From contig JAPPGA010000058.1 of the NCBI GenBank assembly GCA_028821515.1, forward strand, positions 1 through 64,000: 64,000 nucleotides of DNA, in the 5' to 3' direction. Under the pieces are notes generated by a model. The model searched no databases. It was not told where the DNA came from and worked only from the letters and a program-made list of their open reading frames with translations. Source of the DNA: Gammaproteobacteria bacterium. GTDB taxonomy: Bacteria; Pseudomonadota; Gammaproteobacteria; Pseudomonadales; Azotimanducaceae. Position numbers and translations under genes: made by a program. How positions within the stretch are numbered: position 1 is the first letter of the stretch; each line of letters starts with the position of its first letter. Positions 34,291 to 42,643 of the stretch are shown here, piece by piece.

Positions 34291-34902
34291 ATGGCGGAAC
34301 CGTACACGCCTGCCAGTCCGCTGGCGGTCGTCCTGGATGTCAAGGACCCGCATTCCTATCTTGCGAAAGACCCGACCTATGCGCTGGCCGACGACCTGGG
34401 CGTCGACATCGACTGGTTGCCCTTTGTTTCCCGGCCCTTGCGGCGTCACGGCTCGGGTGCGGACCGCGGGTCCCGCCACCGGCGTTTTCGCGCTGCCTAC
34501 CAGGAGCGTTCCATCGCGCGATACGCCGGCGCGAGGGGCCTCTCGGTCAGGGACATCTATCGCGCCCCCGACTCAAGTCTCGCGGGCATGGGCATGCTGG
34601 CCGCCAGAACGCACTCGGAGAAAGCACTGCGGGACTACCTCGACCGGGCTTTCAGGCAGTACTGGGAGGAGGGTCTCGACATCGAGGATGCGGATGCGAT
34701 TTCGCGACTGCTGTCTGCAGCGGGGGTGGGGGAGTTCGACCCGGACGTCGATCATTTCAGGGCGCTGCAGGAACGCCTGGCGCTCGCGGGCGTGTTCGAC
34801 ACCCCTGCATACCTTGTGGACGGCGACATCTTCCTGGGCCGCGCCCACCTGCCGATGATCCGCTGGATTCTCACGGGACGCGCGGGGCCCCCACCCATCT
34901 GA
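34291..34902 (+). CDS. DsbA-fold / kappa-GST-like isomerase family, copy 2
   Basis: A 203-residue homologue of the preceding gene. The active-site turn is DVKDPHSYLAKDP (Ser one position later in the turn), and the end DTPAYLVDGDIFLGRAHLPMIRW has the conserved cis-Pro. The middle is shorter. The ATG is one base after the previous stop, so the two are translationally coupled and may form a heterodimer. The opposite Asp in place of Ser at the first turn position suggests altered chemistry. Confidence 0.72.
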   Translation: MAEPYTPASPLAVVLDVKDPHSYLAKDPTYALADDLGVDIDWLPFVSRPLRRHGSGADRGSRHRRFRAAYQERSIARYAGARGLSVRDIYRAPDSSLAGMGMLAARTHSEKALRDYLDRAFRQYWEEGLDIEDADAISRLLSAAGVGEFDPDVDHFRALQERLALAGVFDTPAYLVDGDIFLGRAHLPMIRWILTGRAGPPPI

Positions 34903-34918
34903 CGGCGCGTCGGCCGCG

Positions 34919-35782
34919 TCAATACAGCATTTGTACCGGGTGCGGCTGGCGGCTTCCGCGGCCCATCAGCTTGCGCATTTCCGGGACCATGCCGGAGAGC
35001 GTCTCCCGTCGATTGGCAGGTGCCGGATGCGTGCTTAGGAAAGGCACGGTTGCAGATCCGCCCACTTTCGCCATCTTGTTCCACAGGGTGACCGCCGCTT
35101 CGGGCTCGTATCCCGCCAAAGCCGCCAATTCGATGCCGAGGCGGTCCGCTTCGGACTCGGCGGCGCGGCTGTTGGGAAGATCAATCGCGAGGTTCGCGGC
35201 GAGGGCGCCCCGGGAAAGGCCGCGGTCGCCCATGCCCAGCAACACGTCTGCCACCTTCATGCCGGCGGCGGTGACCAGTGCGATAGACATGCGTTCGGCG
35301 GTGTGGTTGGCGATGGCGTGAGAGATTTCGTGGCTCATGACCTGGGCAAGCTCGTCGTCGGTCGGTTCAAGTCGCTGGATCAGGCCACTGTAGACCGCCA
35401 TCCTGCCTCCGGCCATGCACCAGGCATTGACGTTCTTCGGGTCGTCAATGAGGGCCACGCTCCACTCCCAGCCGGCAGTATGCGGGTAGCGGACCACCGC
35501 CTCTCCGACGACGCGGCCGGTGATCCTCTCTAGACGGTCCGCGAGCAACGGGTCGTTCAGCAGGCGGTCTTCCCTTGCCAACTCCTGCACGGTGCTGACG
35601 TATGCCTTGCGCGATTCCACGATGGCGACTTCCGGCGAGATCACCATCAGTTGGCTGCGCCCGCCGGGACTCGTGACGCAACCGGTAAGCGCGGTGGCGG
35701 CAATCAGCAGCAGGGCGGCGCAGTGGGCAAAGGTAACACTGCGTCTACGCAGCGGGACATGACGGCGTTGACTGCAGGTCAT
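34919..35782 (-). CDS. M48-family metalloprotease lipoprotein (LoiP/YcaL-like)
   Basis: A 287-residue predicted lipoprotein (hydrophobic segment then LTGC lipobox) with the zinc motif HEISH, followed by the third-ligand region AAESEADRLGIELAALAGY. The ADxxG-type segment and the STHPAPANRRETL end match the periplasmic M48C proteases that degrade misfolded outer-membrane proteins. Starts at 35809 and 35782 are both possible; the latter gives a signal peptide of normal length and I prefer it. It is convergent with the isomerase pair (16 bases between stops). Confidence 0.82.
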   Translation of the reverse strand: MTCSQRRHVPLRRRSVTFAHCAALLLIAATALTGCVTSPGGRSQLMVISPEVAIVESRKAYVSTVQELAREDRLLNDPLLADRLERITGRVVGEAVVRYPHTAGWEWSVALIDDPKNVNAWCMAGGRMAVYSGLIQRLEPTDDELAQVMSHEISHAIANHTAERMSIALVTAAGMKVADVLLGMGDRGLSRGALAANLAIDLPNSRAAESEADRLGIELAALAGYEPEAAVTLWNKMAKVGGSATVPFLSTHPAPANRRETLSGMVPEMRKLMGRGSRQPHPVQMLY

Positions 35783-35875
35783 CGGGATCAATTCGTACCT
35801 CTTGGGCATCGTTTCAGTTTGACTCACATCCACTCGTGAAGTTGTACGCGTCGCCACTCGAATCGTCGGTTGAAG

Positions 35876-36838
35876 TCAGGCGAGCGCCGGTATGACTTCG
35901 TCGGTCAGGCGCAGGAACGACCCGTGGCTGAGCGGTGCGGCGAGCAGGTAGTGTAGGGGCAGTTCCTCCTCCAGCCGTTGCAGTTCGTCGATGACCCGCG
36001 CAGGCGAGCCATGAACGATGACCTGGTCGACGTATCGCCCCACCGGGTCGGCGTATTGCGCCCGGCGCCCCTTCGCATACGAGCCCACTGTCCATGCTGC
36101 GCCCGCCCGGGCGATCTCCCGGCCTTCGGCATCGGTCTTTCCGATCGCCACAAGTCGCGCCATGGGGGTGTCCTGGTCGTTGCGGTGGCCGTGCTCGGCG
36201 AGTCCGCGCCGGTATCCGCGGTATTTCTCTGCAAGTTCCTCGTGCGATGCGTGCGGATCCATCAGGATGGCGTGGCCCTGGCTCGCGGACCACGCTATCG
36301 CCTTGGGGGAACCCGATGCCATCCACACAGGCGGATGCGGTTTCTGCAGCGGTTTCGGCAGCACCTCGACATCGTTGTACTGGTGAAACTGCCCCTGGTA
36401 GCTGAAGCGGTCTTCGCGCCACGCCCGCAGCACGATCTCCACGTTTTCGCGAAAACGGGGATACGAATCCTCCTGCGTGACACCGAACACTTCGAACTCT
36501 TTCCTGTCGAAGCCCCTGCCTGCGCCCCAGTTCACGCGGCCGCCGGAGAGCACGTCCAGCATGGCCACTTCCTCGGCCAGGCGCGTGGGGTCGTAGAAGG
36601 CGGCCAGCGACACGGCGGTGCCGATCCTCAAGCGCCGCGTCAGGTTGGCCGCGTGCATGCCCATGAGGTGTACCGATGGACAGACGCTATAGGTCGAAAA
36701 GTGATGTTCCGCGAGCCACACCGCGTCATAGCCGGACGTGTCCATGATGCGGATACGATCGAGAGCGCGTTCGTATACGGTCGGCAGCGGAACGCGCCGG
36801 CCCGGCCAACTGAAGAACTGCAATACGCCGAACTTCAA
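35876..36838 (-). CDS. LLM class flavin-dependent oxidoreductase (alkanal monooxygenase-like)
   Basis: A 320-residue luciferase-family enzyme of the FMN type: MKFGVLQFFSW, YDAVWLAEHHFSTY (EHHF is typical of FMN-dependent alkanal monooxygenase-like members), RIGTAVSLAAFYDPTRLAEEVAMLDVLSGGRVNWGAGRGF and KPHPPVWMASGSPKAIAW. The substrate is unknown. The gene stands alone between the M48 protease and a hairpin-containing intergenic region. Confidence 0.84.
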   Translation of the reverse strand: MKFGVLQFFSWPGRRVPLPTVYERALDRIRIMDTSGYDAVWLAEHHFSTYSVCPSVHLMGMHAANLTRRLRIGTAVSLAAFYDPTRLAEEVAMLDVLSGGRVNWGAGRGFDRKEFEVFGVTQEDSYPRFRENVEIVLRAWREDRFSYQGQFHQYNDVEVLPKPLQKPHPPVWMASGSPKAIAWSASQGHAILMDPHASHEELAEKYRGYRRGLAEHGHRNDQDTPMARLVAIGKTDAEGREIARAGAAWTVGSYAKGRRAQYADPVGRYVDQVIVHGSPARVIDELQRLEEELPLHYLLAAPLSHGSFLRLTDEVIPALA

Positions 36839-37168
36839 CGGATCCGCCTCTTTCGATCAGGCGCACCTGCTCGCCATGGCGAGTGCTTCCGGCGCACACG
36901 CCGCAGTACCGCTCCCTTCGCCACGTTCATCCGTTCCGTCGTTCCATATCAGGGCCTGCGCCGCGCTATTATGGCGAACGGTCCCACTTCGATGGAACAA
37001 ACACCTCCCGGGAGCACTAGCGATCGGGGGAGATTGTTCCATGGTCGACGAGCCGGGCCGGGCCCGGGGAGTGCGAGGGGTTACCCCTCGCAAGCAATGA
37101 CCGAAGCCGAAGGCGCCGGCTGTGGGGCATAAGTTGATAACTTTGCGCGAGGCAGTGCGGCAGCCAAC
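36839..37168. other. Intergenic region with hairpin repeat
   Basis: A stretch of about 330 bases between the divergent LLM and aminotransferase genes. Both promoters should lie here, but I see no strong -35/-10 pair. It holds the hairpin repeat listed at 37073-37091; otherwise nothing I can recognise. Confidence 0.5.
37073..37091. repeat. Short hairpin repeat, copy 2 (GCGAGGGG-TTA-CCCCTCGC)
   Basis: A perfect 8-base stem with a TTA loop, preceded by GGGGAGT and followed by AAG. This matches the element at 17939-17955 both in stem and flanks, and likewise lies between divergent genes. Confidence 0.55.
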
Positions 37169-38467
37169 GTGAACAGTCCCTATCCCATCATTCCCTGGCC
37201 TCTGCTGCGCCGCGTGGAGCGCGCGGAGGGCGCCTACCTTTACTTGGACGGCCGCCGCGTCCTGGATGCAGCGGGCGGGGCCATCGTGACGAATATCGGT
37301 CACGGACGCAGGGAGGTCGTGGACGCCGTCGCCGAGGCGACGCAGCGCGAAGGCTATGTCATCCCGCCCTGGCTCACGCCGACGCGCGAGCGGCTGATGG
37401 ACCGCCTGAAGAACGATTGGCTGCCGGCGGAGTTCACGCGTGCGCATCTCACCTGCGGCGGTTCCGAGGGCATAGAAACCGCCATGAAGGCTGCCCTGCA
37501 GTACCACTACGCCCGCGGACGGCAGGAAAAGACCCGGATCGTGAGCCACTCAGTGTCGTACCACGGCACAACGCTAGCGACGACAGCGGTGGGCGGCCAC
37601 GAGGCGCGCCGGTTCGGCCTGGCGCACGCCCTGACGGAGTACCCCTCGTCACCGACGCCCGATCCCCTGCGTTGTCCCGGCGACGATCCCGGGAGCTACT
37701 ATGTCGACGCATTCGAGCGCGTCATCGAACGCGAGGGTCCGGAGCGCATCGCCGCGTTCGTGGCCGAACCCATCATCGGTGCCAGCGGTGGCGCGATCGT
37801 GCCGCCGGACACATATTGGCCTGAGGTGCGCCGCATTTGCGACGAGAACGACATCCTGCTGATCGCGGACGAGGTGATGACCGGCTTCGGCCGCACGGGG
37901 CTCGCGTTCGGCCACCAGCACTGGCCCGTGGCGCCTGACATCTTTGTATCCGGCAAGGGGTTGACCGGCGGCTACGCGCCGCTGACCGGCATCTTCGCGA
38001 CCGACGCCGTCGTGGCGCCGCTGGCCGACGAGGGCATGACCGTCATGTTCCACACCTTCGCCGCGCACTCGGGCGCGTGCGCGGCGGCCGACAAGGTCCT
38101 GGAGATCATGACGCGTGAAGACCTGGTCGCGCGCGCAGCCAGTATGGGTGACGAACTGCGGGGCGGCCTGTCGGCCGCGCTCTCGAATCACCCGCATGTA
38201 GCCGAGGTGCGCGGGCGGGGACTCCTGATCGGCGTCGAGATCGTGCAGGACCGTGCGACCCTGGAGCGTTTCCCTATAGAAGCGGGTGTCACCGCCCGCG
38301 TCGTCAACGCGGCGCTCGAGCGCGACGTGTTCTTCTACGGCGGCGGTACTGGCGAAGTGCGCGACGTGATCGTGCTGGGACCGCCGTTCATCATCGACGG
38401 GAGCCATGTCGACCAGATGATCACCGTGCTCTCTGAGTCCATTGATGAGGTGACGCAGTCGGCGTGA
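37169..38467 (+). CDS. Class III (PLP) aminotransferase
   Basis: A 432-residue PLP enzyme of the omega-amino acid / acetylornithine / BioA superfamily. The phosphate-binding region is CGGSEGIETAMKAALQYHY, the PLP-ring Asp sits in IADEVMTGFGRTG, and the Schiff-base Lys in FVSGKGLTGGYAPLTGI. These are complete, so it should be active on an omega-amine donor. The start is GTG. No pathway partner is adjacent, so the substrate is unknown. Confidence 0.87.
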   Translation: MNSPYPIIPWPLLRRVERAEGAYLYLDGRRVLDAAGGAIVTNIGHGRREVVDAVAEATQREGYVIPPWLTPTRERLMDRLKNDWLPAEFTRAHLTCGGSEGIETAMKAALQYHYARGRQEKTRIVSHSVSYHGTTLATTAVGGHEARRFGLAHALTEYPSSPTPDPLRCPGDDPGSYYVDAFERVIEREGPERIAAFVAEPIIGASGGAIVPPDTYWPEVRRICDENDILLIADEVMTGFGRTGLAFGHQHWPVAPDIFVSGKGLTGGYAPLTGIFATDAVVAPLADEGMTVMFHTFAAHSGACAAADKVLEIMTREDLVARAASMGDELRGGLSAALSNHPHVAEVRGRGLLIGVEIVQDRATLERFPIEAGVTARVVNAALERDVFFYGGGTGEVRDVIVLGPPFIIDGSHVDQMITVLSESIDEVTQSA

Positions 38468-38543
38468 CACCGCGTTCCCGACGGATAAATCCGGTCAGCC
38501 CGTAAGTAAGGGCGTACTCAGCACCAAAAAAGAGGATACGGAA

Positions 38544-39203
38544 GTGCAAGGACAGGTAGTTTCAGTTGGGCTGGTCGTAGGCATGTGCGTGACGCTGGCA
38601 GCGTTTACCGCACTGGCGGACGACTCGGACAAGAAGAAGGGCATGGACCGCTCCATCGACATCGCCGAGATGAAAGCCGGCGCGGCGGAGCGGTTGGCGA
38701 AAGTCGATACGGACGGCGATGGCGAGGTTAGCCCCGAGGAATTCGCGGCCGCGCGGATGGACCGCGGTGAGGCGCGCGGAGAAGGGAGGCGTTGGCGCGA
38801 GGCGCGCGAGCGCAGGGGCCAGGCGATGCGCAAGCGCATGCGCGAAGGCATGCGGGAGCGGCGCGAGATGCTCTCCGGACCCGTGTTCGATGCTGCGGAC
38901 GGCGATGGGGACGGCAAGCTGTCGAAGGACGAGTTTGACCAGTTGCCGCAGGCTGCACGCTCGGTCGCCCAACGACGTGCCTTCGATCGGGTCGATGCCG
39001 ACGGTGATGGAGTGCTGACCGCAAGCGAACTGTCGCCGAGGGTAGCCATGCTCGAGAAAGCCGATGCCGACGGCGACGGCAAGGTCAGCCGCGAGGAGAT
39101 GCGGGCCCTGCGCAAGGCGCGCGCCGATGGTGACGGGAAGAAAAAGCGCGGCTGGCGCAAGGTCAGGAAGTCTGGCGACGCTGATGCCGACAAGACCGAA
39201 TAG
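38544..39203 (+). CDS. Secreted EF-hand protein with four calcium loops
   Basis: A 219-residue protein with an N-terminal signal-like segment ending near TALA-DD. Four EF-hand loops are visible: DTDGDGEVSPEE (55-66), DGDGDGKLSKDE (119-130), DADGDGVLTASE (151-162) and DADGDGKVSREE (174-185). A strongly basic stretch (about 78-110) separates loops 1 and 2. It probably binds Ca2+ in the periplasm. GTG start with AGAGGA upstream. Its stop is 5 bases before the sigma factor start, so it heads the signalling cassette. Confidence 0.85.
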   Translation: MQGQVVSVGLVVGMCVTLAAFTALADDSDKKKGMDRSIDIAEMKAGAAERLAKVDTDGDGEVSPEEFAAARMDRGEARGEGRRWREARERRGQAMRKRMREGMRERREMLSGPVFDAADGDGDGKLSKDEFDQLPQAARSVAQRRAFDRVDADGDGVLTASELSPRVAMLEKADADGDGKVSREEMRALRKARADGDGKKKRGWRKVRKSGDADADKTE

Positions 39204-39208
39204 CCGTT

Positions 39209-39766
39209 TTGGGCCAGGTGCCGGACGAGGAACTGATGCGTCTGGTACAGACCGGAGACCAGCAGGCGTACGCGCGCCTGCTGGACCGGCATCTCAATAG
39301 CGTGCACGCCTACGTCTACCGGATGACGAACAATCGCGCCGATGCGGAAGACATCGCGCAGGAGACGTTCCTGCGGGTGTGGCACCGGGCGCAAACGTTC
39401 AGGCCCGGGCGCGTCCGTTTCTCGACCTGGCTGCACCGGATCGCCCACAACCTGTGCGTGGACGCGTTCCGCAAGCGGCGGCCCATCGTCGATATCGAAC
39501 TGGAGGCGATGGCCGACGATGCGCCTGGCGTGGACGAGGAGAGCATTGCGGAACAGCGCCGGAAGGCGGTCCACGCCGGCATCGCCGCGCTTCCGGAAAG
39601 ACAGCGGTCGGCGCTGGTCCTGTGCCAGATCCAGGGAAGATCCAACCGAGAGGCAGCACAAATTCTCGATATCTCGGTGGACGCGCTGGAGTCGCTGATC
39701 GCGCGCGCGAGGCGGGCGCTCAAGGCACGCCTCGTCGATCAATTGGAACTGGAGGGAGTACGATGA
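39209..39766 (+). CDS. ECF-type RNA polymerase sigma factor
   Basis: A 185-residue sigma-70 family ECF factor. Region 2 shows LLDRHLNSVHAYVYRMTNNRADAEDIAQETFLRVW and FSTWLHRIAHNLCVDAFRKRR; region 4 shows LPERQRSALVLCQIQGRSNREAAQILDISVDALESLIARARRALK. The start is a TTG at 39209; a GTG at 39218 is an alternative. It overlaps the next gene by ATGA, as sigma and anti-sigma pairs usually do. Confidence 0.9.
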   Translation: MGQVPDEELMRLVQTGDQQAYARLLDRHLNSVHAYVYRMTNNRADAEDIAQETFLRVWHRAQTFRPGRVRFSTWLHRIAHNLCVDAFRKRRPIVDIELEAMADDAPGVDEESIAEQRRKAVHAGIAALPERQRSALVLCQIQGRSNREAAQILDISVDALESLIARARRALKARLVDQLELEGVR

Positions 39767-40182
39767 CGAACGAAGAATTTCGAGAGTGCCTGGACCGATA
39801 CGGTTCAGATCTCGAACGCTGGCCGGACGGGCAACGCGGGGTCGGCCGTGCATTTGCCGATACCGTACCGGGCCGGCGGGAACTCGATGCCGCACGGGCG
39901 TTCGATGCGTTGCTGGCGGAAACGTCGTCGGTGCCGGAACCACTTGGCCTCAGGGAACGCATCCTCGCCAACGTGAGGTCGGAAGGACGTCCGATGGACC
40001 TCGTATCCTGGCTGTTCGCGCCATTGTGGCGGCCGGCAGCCCTCGCGGTGGCGCCGCTTGCGCTGGGTTTCACGGTCGGCTTCACCTATCCCGAGACGGA
40101 CAGCCTCGAAGAGGCCGTGGCCGTGATCGCTTTCACGGAAATCGAAGAAGCGGTCGACCCCGACAGCGATGGGGAGTTTTGA
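39763..40182 (+). CDS. Putative membrane anti-sigma factor
   Basis: A 139-residue protein. The N-terminal cytoplasmic part has the YGSDLERWPDGQR pattern seen in small anti-sigma-like proteins of alpha- and gammaproteobacteria. A single hydrophobic helix (LWRPAALAVAPLALGFTVGFTY, near residues 90-110) precedes a short acidic end in the periplasm. The ATG start overlaps the sigma stop. No zinc-binding HxxxCxxC motif is present. The assignment rests on position and topology. Confidence 0.7.
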   Translation: MTNEEFRECLDRYGSDLERWPDGQRGVGRAFADTVPGRRELDAARAFDALLAETSSVPEPLGLRERILANVRSEGRPMDLVSWLFAPLWRPAALAVAPLALGFTVGFTYPETDSLEEAVAVIAFTEIEEAVDPDSDGEF

Positions 40183-40674
40183 ATGCCAGGCAAGTGGCTC
40201 ATCGGCGCATTGGTCGTCTCGGTCGTCGTCAACCTGCTGCTGGCGGGGTTCATCGTCGGCCGCATGTCGGGCGACTCCGGTTTTCGTGGCGGGTTCGCCA
40301 CTGGGCCGATCATGCCGCAACTCAGGTTCCTTGAAGAAGACCGGCGCCGTGAGGTGACCCGAAACCTCCAGACCCGGAGGGAGCTGAGGCCCATTCTCCG
40401 CGAGCTTCACCGGTCCCAGAAGGACATCCGCGCCGCATTCGTGGCCGAACCTTTCGACGAAGAGGCATTGTCCGAAGCGCTTGGCGAATTCCGCGAGCGA
40501 CTGGAGGAAAGCCAGGCCTTGAGCCACAGGAAACTCGTCGCCGTGGTCGCGAGGCTCACGCCCGACGAACGGCGCAGAATGACGAAGGCACTGGACCGCC
40601 ACCGGGGGCCGCCGGACAAGCGGCCGCCCCGCCGCGAACCTCAGCAGCGGGACCCTTCCAGTTCCAGCAGGTAG
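40183..40674 (+). CDS. Periplasmic Spy/CnrX-like heavy-metal-sensor-type protein
   Basis: A 163-residue membrane-anchored protein: one N-terminal helix (LIGALVVSVVVNLLLAGFIVG), then a long helical domain with RRELRPILRELHRSQKDIRAAFVAEPFDEEALSEAL, LLxxRxxLxxxP-like repeats, and LTPDERRRM, typical of Spy/CpxP, ZraP and CnrX. It begins directly after the anti-sigma stop codon, so it is likely co-translated. Its end overlaps the convergent ogt gene by 34 bases. Confidence 0.82.
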   Translation: MPGKWLIGALVVSVVVNLLLAGFIVGRMSGDSGFRGGFATGPIMPQLRFLEEDRRREVTRNLQTRRELRPILRELHRSQKDIRAAFVAEPFDEEALSEALGEFRERLEESQALSHRKLVAVVARLTPDERRRMTKALDRHRGPPDKRPPRREPQQRDPSSSSR

Positions 40675-41114
40675 CGCTTCGTTTCGAGACCGCCGCCGAA
40701 ACCCGTCAGGCTGCCATCGGCGCCGATGACCCTGTGGCAGGGCAACACGATGGGCAACGGATTGCGGCCGTTGGCTGCGCCGACTGCGCGCACAGCCTTG
40801 GGCTTTCCGATCTGCGCCGCAACTTCGCCGTAGCTGCGAGTCTCGCCATAGGGAATGGTCGCGAGCGCATCGAGCACCGCGAGTTGGAACGGCGTGCCGG
40901 TGGGCGCGAGGTCGAGGTCGAACTCGCGCCGCGTGCCCTGGAAGTACTCTTCGATTTGCGCGGTTGCTTGGCGCAGGAACGGCGCATCCGAGCTTCTCCA
41001 ATCCGCCTTCGGCGCGGTTGGCTTTGGGCCGCGCGAAAACGCGATCAGCGACAAGGCATCGGTGCCGGCCAGCAGCAGCCTGCCGACGGGACTTTCCGTC
41101 CATGCGTAGTACAT
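40641..41114 (-). CDS. ogt: Methylated-DNA-[protein]-cysteine S-methyltransferase (Ogt)
   Basis: A 157-residue O6-alkylguanine DNA alkyltransferase. The acceptor Cys lies in IVLPCHRVIGADGSLTGFGGG, and PFQLAVLDALATIPYGETRSYGEVA is the helix-turn-helix. ATG 41114 was chosen over a longer frame reading into the glycosylase gene. It starts one base before the alkA-type gene's stop codon, so the two are an operon. Its 3' end overlaps the convergent Spy-like gene, so the two transcripts would be antisense. Confidence 0.93.
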   Translation of the reverse strand: MYYAWTESPVGRLLLAGTDALSLIAFSRGPKPTAPKADWRSSDAPFLRQATAQIEEYFQGTRREFDLDLAPTGTPFQLAVLDALATIPYGETRSYGEVAAQIGKPKAVRAVGAANGRNPLPIVLPCHRVIGADGSLTGFGGGLETKRYLLELEGSRC

Positions 41115-41115
41115 C

Positions 41116-42528
41116 TCAAGTGCTCCCCTGCGTGAATGGCGTGGAGTAAGCGCGCCAGAGGTGCATGACCGCATAGGCACGCCAGGGTCGCCATGGCTCC
41201 GCGCGCCGCAACGCATCGCGGACATTCGTCCCCATGGCCTTGCGCACGACCCAGTCCGAGGCGAGGAAGGCGTCCGGGTCGCGAGCGACGCGCATTGCGA
41301 CGTATTCGGCGGTCCAGGGTCCGATGCCATCGATAGCGAGCAGGGTCTCGCGCGCCGTCGGCGGATCGAGCAGGAAGGCATCGCCGCGTTCATGCACTAT
41401 ACCCGCGAGCTGTCGAATGGCAGCGGCCCGCAATCCGGGTATCCCGATGGCGGCCACTTCAGCGTTCTCGAGCGCTGCGGGGGTGGGGAACCCGTCAATG
41501 CCGAAGGTCTTCGTGAGTCTGGCCGCCGGGTCCGTGGCGCGGTCGACGCGGACCTGTTGGCCGAGGATTGCCCTGACGGCACCTTCGAAGGCGTCCCATG
41601 TCCCGGGAACACGAATGCCGCGTCCGGCGCGCACCCAGGGTGCGCATTCGGGAGACTCAAGAAGGTGTGAGTCGATCGCGTCCGGGTCCGCATCGAGGTC
41701 GAACACGCGTCGAACGCGTGCAAGGACATCCGAGGTTCGGTCGGCGAGTGCACCTGGCACTTCAAGCCACAAGGCCCCATCCCGGTGGGACACCGAGATG
41801 CAATGACGGTCAACCCGCCGCCGGTATGTGTGACCACGCACACTTTCCAGGCCCGGGAGGGCTCGGCGCGCGAGGAAGGAAAACACCCAATCCGCGTTGA
41901 ACGGTTGGCGCGTGGGCAAACGCAGGCTCACGGGGAACGAGCCTGAAACCATGCGTTTGCGGCGTGCTGCTCGCGGAGGGCGGCGGAACACCCGCGAGAA
42001 CTCGTCGTTGAAGCGGCGAACACTGCCATAGCCCGCGGCAAAGGCCACATCGGTCATCGCCAGGTGCGTTTCGTCGACCAGACGTTTGGCGAGTGCTATT
42101 CGTCGCATGCGCGCCAACCCTTTGGGGGTCGTGCCGAGTTCCTCCCGGAACAGGCGATTCAGGTGCCGCTCACCGACGCCGATCTCGGCGGCAAGCGCGC
42201 GCACTGGCCGCTCGGCAAGGTAGCCGTTATCGATCATTCGGACCGCGCGCACGACGATCTCGCTGCTGATCGTCCAGGTGGGTAGCGGGCTTTCCCGTTC
42301 TGGGTGGCAGCGCAGGCAAGGCCGGTAACCGGCCTCCATCGCGGCTGCGGAGGTCGCGAAGTAGCGGACGTTCTCCTCCGCGGGCAGCCTTGCAGGGCAG
42401 ATCGGGCGGCAGAACACGCCGGTGGTGACTACACCGACGATGAAATGGCCGTCGAAGCGAAGGTCCCGCGCCAGGCGAGCGCGGCGGCAGATGTCCGGGG
42501 CTGGCAGCATTGGGCCACTATATGCCAT
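41116..42528 (-). CDS. Ada-AlkA fusion: methylphosphotriester sensor / DNA-3-methyladenine glycosylase II
   Basis: A 470-residue protein. The N-terminal zinc domain of Ada has Cys40, Cys44, Cys71, Cys74 in VTTGVFCRPICPAR and GYRPCLRCHP; Cys40 would take the methyl group from phosphotriesters. An AraC-type helix-turn-helix follows (GVGERHLNRLFREELGTTPKGLARMRR). The C-terminal AlkA domain has the HhH segment IDGIGPWTAEYVAMRV and the catalytic Asp in FLASDWVV. The fusion senses and excises alkylation damage and probably regulates itself and ogt. The start is uncertain (GTG 42597 or ATG 42510 also possible). Confidence 0.9.
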   Translation of the reverse strand: MAYSGPMLPAPDICRRARLARDLRFDGHFIVGVVTTGVFCRPICPARLPAEENVRYFATSAAAMEAGYRPCLRCHPERESPLPTWTISSEIVVRAVRMIDNGYLAERPVRALAAEIGVGERHLNRLFREELGTTPKGLARMRRIALAKRLVDETHLAMTDVAFAAGYGSVRRFNDEFSRVFRRPPRAARRKRMVSGSFPVSLRLPTRQPFNADWVFSFLARRALPGLESVRGHTYRRRVDRHCISVSHRDGALWLEVPGALADRTSDVLARVRRVFDLDADPDAIDSHLLESPECAPWVRAGRGIRVPGTWDAFEGAVRAILGQQVRVDRATDPAARLTKTFGIDGFPTPAALENAEVAAIGIPGLRAAAIRQLAGIVHERGDAFLLDPPTARETLLAIDGIGPWTAEYVAMRVARDPDAFLASDWVVRKAMGTNVRDALRRAEPWRPWRAYAVMHLWRAYSTPFTQGST

Positions 42529-42643
42529 CGGTGGGCGGACAGGTTCGCCAGAATCGGACACGTGGCAGAACTTTTTTTCCTCTGCAGGATGGTGCACTCC
42601 GAGAGTGGTTCGATCGGTCGCCTCTCTCCCGACGAATGTGGCG

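Noticed and set aside
38495-39943. A 482-residue minus-strand frame with Ser-rich stretches
   Set aside because: Opposite the EF-hand and ECF sigma genes. The Ser/Ala/Arg richness reflects antisense of acidic repeats; no signal or motif.
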